A stretch of DNA of 64,000 nucleotides. It comes from Loxodes magnus (lineage: Eukaryota; Ciliophora; Karyorelictea; Loxodida; Loxodidae). Positions within the stretch are counted from its first letter, which is position 1. Each line of letters starts with the position of its first letter. Under the pieces are notes generated by a model. That model saw nothing but the letters and a program-made list of their open reading frames with translations. It was not told the DNA's origin and searched no databases. The stretch spans positions 1-64,000 of the forward strand of contig CAMPDV010000433.1 in NCBI GenBank assembly GCA_946699065.1. Reading direction: 5' to 3'. The translations under genes were made by a program, and so were the position numbers. Below, one piece after another: positions 61,801-64,000 of this stretch.

Positions 61801-63590
61801 TATAAATAGGAGGAACCATAGATTTCTTATCTAGGAGAAAAATTATTTGTTAAATTATTTGAATCTAAATTTAAAACGAATAATAGTAGTACATCTCCAA
61901 TTTGATGATAATTTTAATAAAAGGCACATCCTTAAACTATAGAAATATTAGTATTAAAAAAATCTGAAGAACCAAAAAATCAAATAAAATTATTTTCGGT
62001 ACTTAATTAATCAATAATAAAGAAATTTTATTATTAAAATAACAGTATTCCTTAATTTTTAAAAGTCTGGTCTTAATAAAAAGAAACATTAAAAATCTCT
62101 AAAATAAAAGATATTTTCAAAAAGGCAAATCATCCACCACTCCTGGTAATGCCAGCGAAAATCTAAGATTAAAAAACCAAGTTTATTATAGAGTAATCTG
62201 TTAAATAAAAAGCACCGCCTAAATACTCTGCTGCGTTTTATAGAAAGAAACAGTTTTCGATTCTATTTATTTTTGATCTTTAAGATCAGGCGAATCCACC
62301 ATTACTAGCATTGTTTGCGATTATTTGAGATTAGTTAATCAGATCTATTGATGAGTTTTAATATAATCATAAAACGCCACCCAATTATACTGCTGCGTTT
62401 TATTGAAATAGACAGCTTTCGATTCTACTTAATCTAGAATTTGATAAAATGGCGAATCCACCTTATGTTGCTTTATTTGCGATTATTTGAGATTAGTTAA
62501 TAAATTCTATTCTTGAGTCATCTCTTAAATAAAGAGCTCCACCCCAGACCTCGGCTGAGTTTTAAAGAAATGAACAGTTTTCGATTCTACTTAATCTAGA
62601 ATTTAATAATCAGGCAAACCCGCCTTCATAGGCTTTATTTGCGATTATATCAGATTAAATAATCAATTCTATTTTTGAGCTATCATATAAATAAAAGACG
62701 GCACCCAATTATACTGCTGCGTTTTATTGAAATAAACAGTTTTCGATCTTATTTATCTTTGATTTTTATAAATATGCGAATCCGCCTTATTTAGCTTTAT
62801 TTGCGATTATTTGAGATTAGTTAATCAGATCTATTATTGAGTTGTCATTTATCTAAAACACGCCATATTATTACTCGTCAGAGTTTTATTGAAATAAACA
62901 ATTTTCTATTTTTGTAATGTTTGTATTCTTAAGATAAACAAAGGTTTTTTTCATTTGAGTAACTTAAATATTTATCAAGCTTATTTAAGAGTTAATTGCA
63001 AATATGAAAGATCTTTCTTATTATTCTCATCCTATTATTTTTATGTTTTGAATTGATAAATAGTCATTTTGCATATAAATTTAAATTGATTTATTTTGGA
63101 TATATATTTCTGCTATTTTTGATTAGTTTAAGCACATTTCTTATTAGTATTCCTATTAAGAACAATTTTCATATGTCTTTATAGTGATATTTTTTTCTTT
63201 TTATCGTAATGCTCCTCCTCTCACTATTTCGCAACTATCCAAGCATTATGTACAGTTCAAACAATCCATTAAATGCTTATGTGGAGACATTAAGACCGTG
63301 TGAAGTTTACCTTCTTCTAGATTGTATAATGCTTAAGATATTGAAATTAGCGGGAATTCTTTTGTTCCTATTGATTAGTTCAGATTAAGAGCTTGAAACA
63401 CTTCGGGTATTGTAACATATATTTCATTAGACAGAGCTACTATACTGTAATTTTGAAAAAGAAATAAGGTAGATAGAAAAACCATTCTTATCTTCACTTC
63501 CATTTATATTAGCTAATAAAAATTCGCTAAAGTACTTGCTTTTTGATAATTTTTTATTTAAAAAATGTCGAAATTTTATTTAATAAATAA
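58862..63590 (-). pseudogene. S: composite surface-protein gene (copy 3)
   Basis: Same domain order as the right copy: N-terminal region (63.59-62.95 kb), about four beta-helix units (62.93-62.16 kb), intermediate stretch, furin-like CxxC repeats (61.65-60.6 kb), multi-pass membrane domain (60.2-59.37 kb, with KYKPLNSKIIF and NEIWIFILLIQ) and polar tail. It has the full set of cysteine repeats, including the unit CQNCEVALSHCVQCN that the right copy lost. The plus-strand frames at 60626-60928 and 61232-61420 are shadows of this gene. It has several breaks. Confidence 0.7.
62160..62935 (-). repeat. Tandem 162-bp beta-helix array, about 4 units (copy 3)
   Basis: Anchor TTTGCGATT at about 62313, 62474, 62638 and 62799, with a degenerate edge unit upstream. 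Same unit and phase as the array at 35.7-37.8 kb. Confidence 0.8.
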
Positions 63591-63599
63591 TTTAAAAAT

Positions 63600-64000
63600 T
63601 GATTGCGTTGCAAGGCTTAATCTGAGTTACACATAATTCTCTTTTTAGTTCTGTTTATGATTTTCTTTTTATTTTTAAGTACTTTGTTTCATTATTTATG
63701 TAAAGTAATTAAGATACCTTGCAGTGCCTGTTCGATGACCATTTTAAATAAGCTGCTTCATTTGCAACTGTTCTCCTTCATCTTAAATTTCTCTCTTCTC
63801 TAGGATTAATTCAGTTTCTTCATTTTATTTTTTGATTTACTTTAATCTCAATGATGCTTCGTTTCGCTTTCTTCTGTAAATATATTCTTTCTAATCGCAG
63901 CTAAATCTTTTGAATTGCTCTTATTCTTTAGTCAATTATTTTTCTTGAATTTTTATAATATAAGCATCTCTTTTATAAATGTCACTAATTCTCACGGCAA
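63600..64000 (-). pseudogene. W4 coiled-coil part (copy 3, cut by window end)
   Basis: Counterpart of L1 9.1-9.48 kb, to which it is closer than to the right copy (for example the shared ACTGCAAGG-type stretch near 63.72 kb). The remainder lies beyond the window. Confidence 0.5.

Larger units (their letters stand above)
54597..64000 (+). repeat. Block copy 3 (runs off the window)
   Basis: Direct repeat of the right copy from 28338 on: X, S and the start of W4. The stretch 54.75-57.15 kb is almost identical to 28.48-30.90 kb, whereas the rest shows clearly more differences. It has four beta-helix units against twelve in the right copy, and retains the furin repeat that copy lacks. Confidence 0.85.

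Noticed and set aside
1-64000. Chromosome breakage sequence or telomere-type repeats
   Set aside because: I looked by eye for the 15-bp Tetrahymena breakage core (AACCAACC-containing) and for GGGGTT repeats and saw none; an exact search would settle it.
1-64000. tRNA or rRNA genes
   Set aside because: No GC-rich clover-leaf-like or conserved rRNA stretches were noticed. The few GC-raised spots (19.3, 24-28, 34-35 kb) are explained by coding.

Overview
The window looks like germline (micronuclear) DNA of a ciliate, most likely Tetrahymena or a close relative. It is extremely AT-rich. Long reading frames appear only when TAA and TAG are read as glutamine and TGA is the sole stop. Its recognisable proteins are of ciliate type: cysteine-rich furin-like surface proteins with Pmp-like beta-helix repeats, and Gln/Asn/Lys-rich proteins. 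Under the standard code nothing exceeds about 130 codons. I found no tRNA, rRNA, CRISPR array or telomere repeat, and almost every coding region is interrupted, as expected for germline-limited DNA that is removed from the somatic genome.

Nearly everything belongs to one repeated block in different orientations and degrees of completeness. In the orientation of the fullest copy (28.34-48.2 kb) the block reads: X (a fossil reading frame plus AT-rich spacer), S (a large surface-protein gene on the minus strand), W4, W3, W2 (unidentified minus-strand coding regions), an AT-rich spacer, and W1 (an unidentified gene at the far end). The copies are L1 (1-13.05 kb, inverted, lacking X and the C-terminus of S), M (13.05-18.55 kb, shortened), the right copy (28.34-48.2 kb), M' (50.7-53.4 kb, an inverted paralogue of M) and copy 3 (54.6 kb to the window end). 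L1 and the right copy form an imperfect inverted repeat with arms of 13 and 14 kb. L1 and M form a second palindrome around 13.05 kb.

Between the copies lie R (18.55-19.97 kb) and its inverted copy R' (49.27-50.70 kb), a mainly single-copy stretch with one long minus-strand frame (about 20.4-21.2 kb), a helical-protein region H (22.9-24.1 kb, repeated at 53.4-54.3 kb), and a truncated gene fragment for a large EF-hand protein (24.1-28.34 kb) that the second copy of its surroundings lacks.

The main biological signal is gene S. It encodes a composite membrane protein: tandem 162-bp (54-residue) Pmp-like beta-helix repeats, then furin-like CxxC repeats, then a multi-pass membrane domain with a cytoplasmic tail. 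The beta-helix repeat count differs between the four copies (about 12, 5, 4 and 3), and one copy lacks exactly one cysteine repeat in phase. The second signal is a recurrent GGCGGGAAA box, identical to the E2F/DP consensus on the other strand, near the heads of the W coding regions. The block could be a large Tlr/Maverick-like germline element, but I could not identify an integrase, polymerase or capsid motif, so that assignment stays open.
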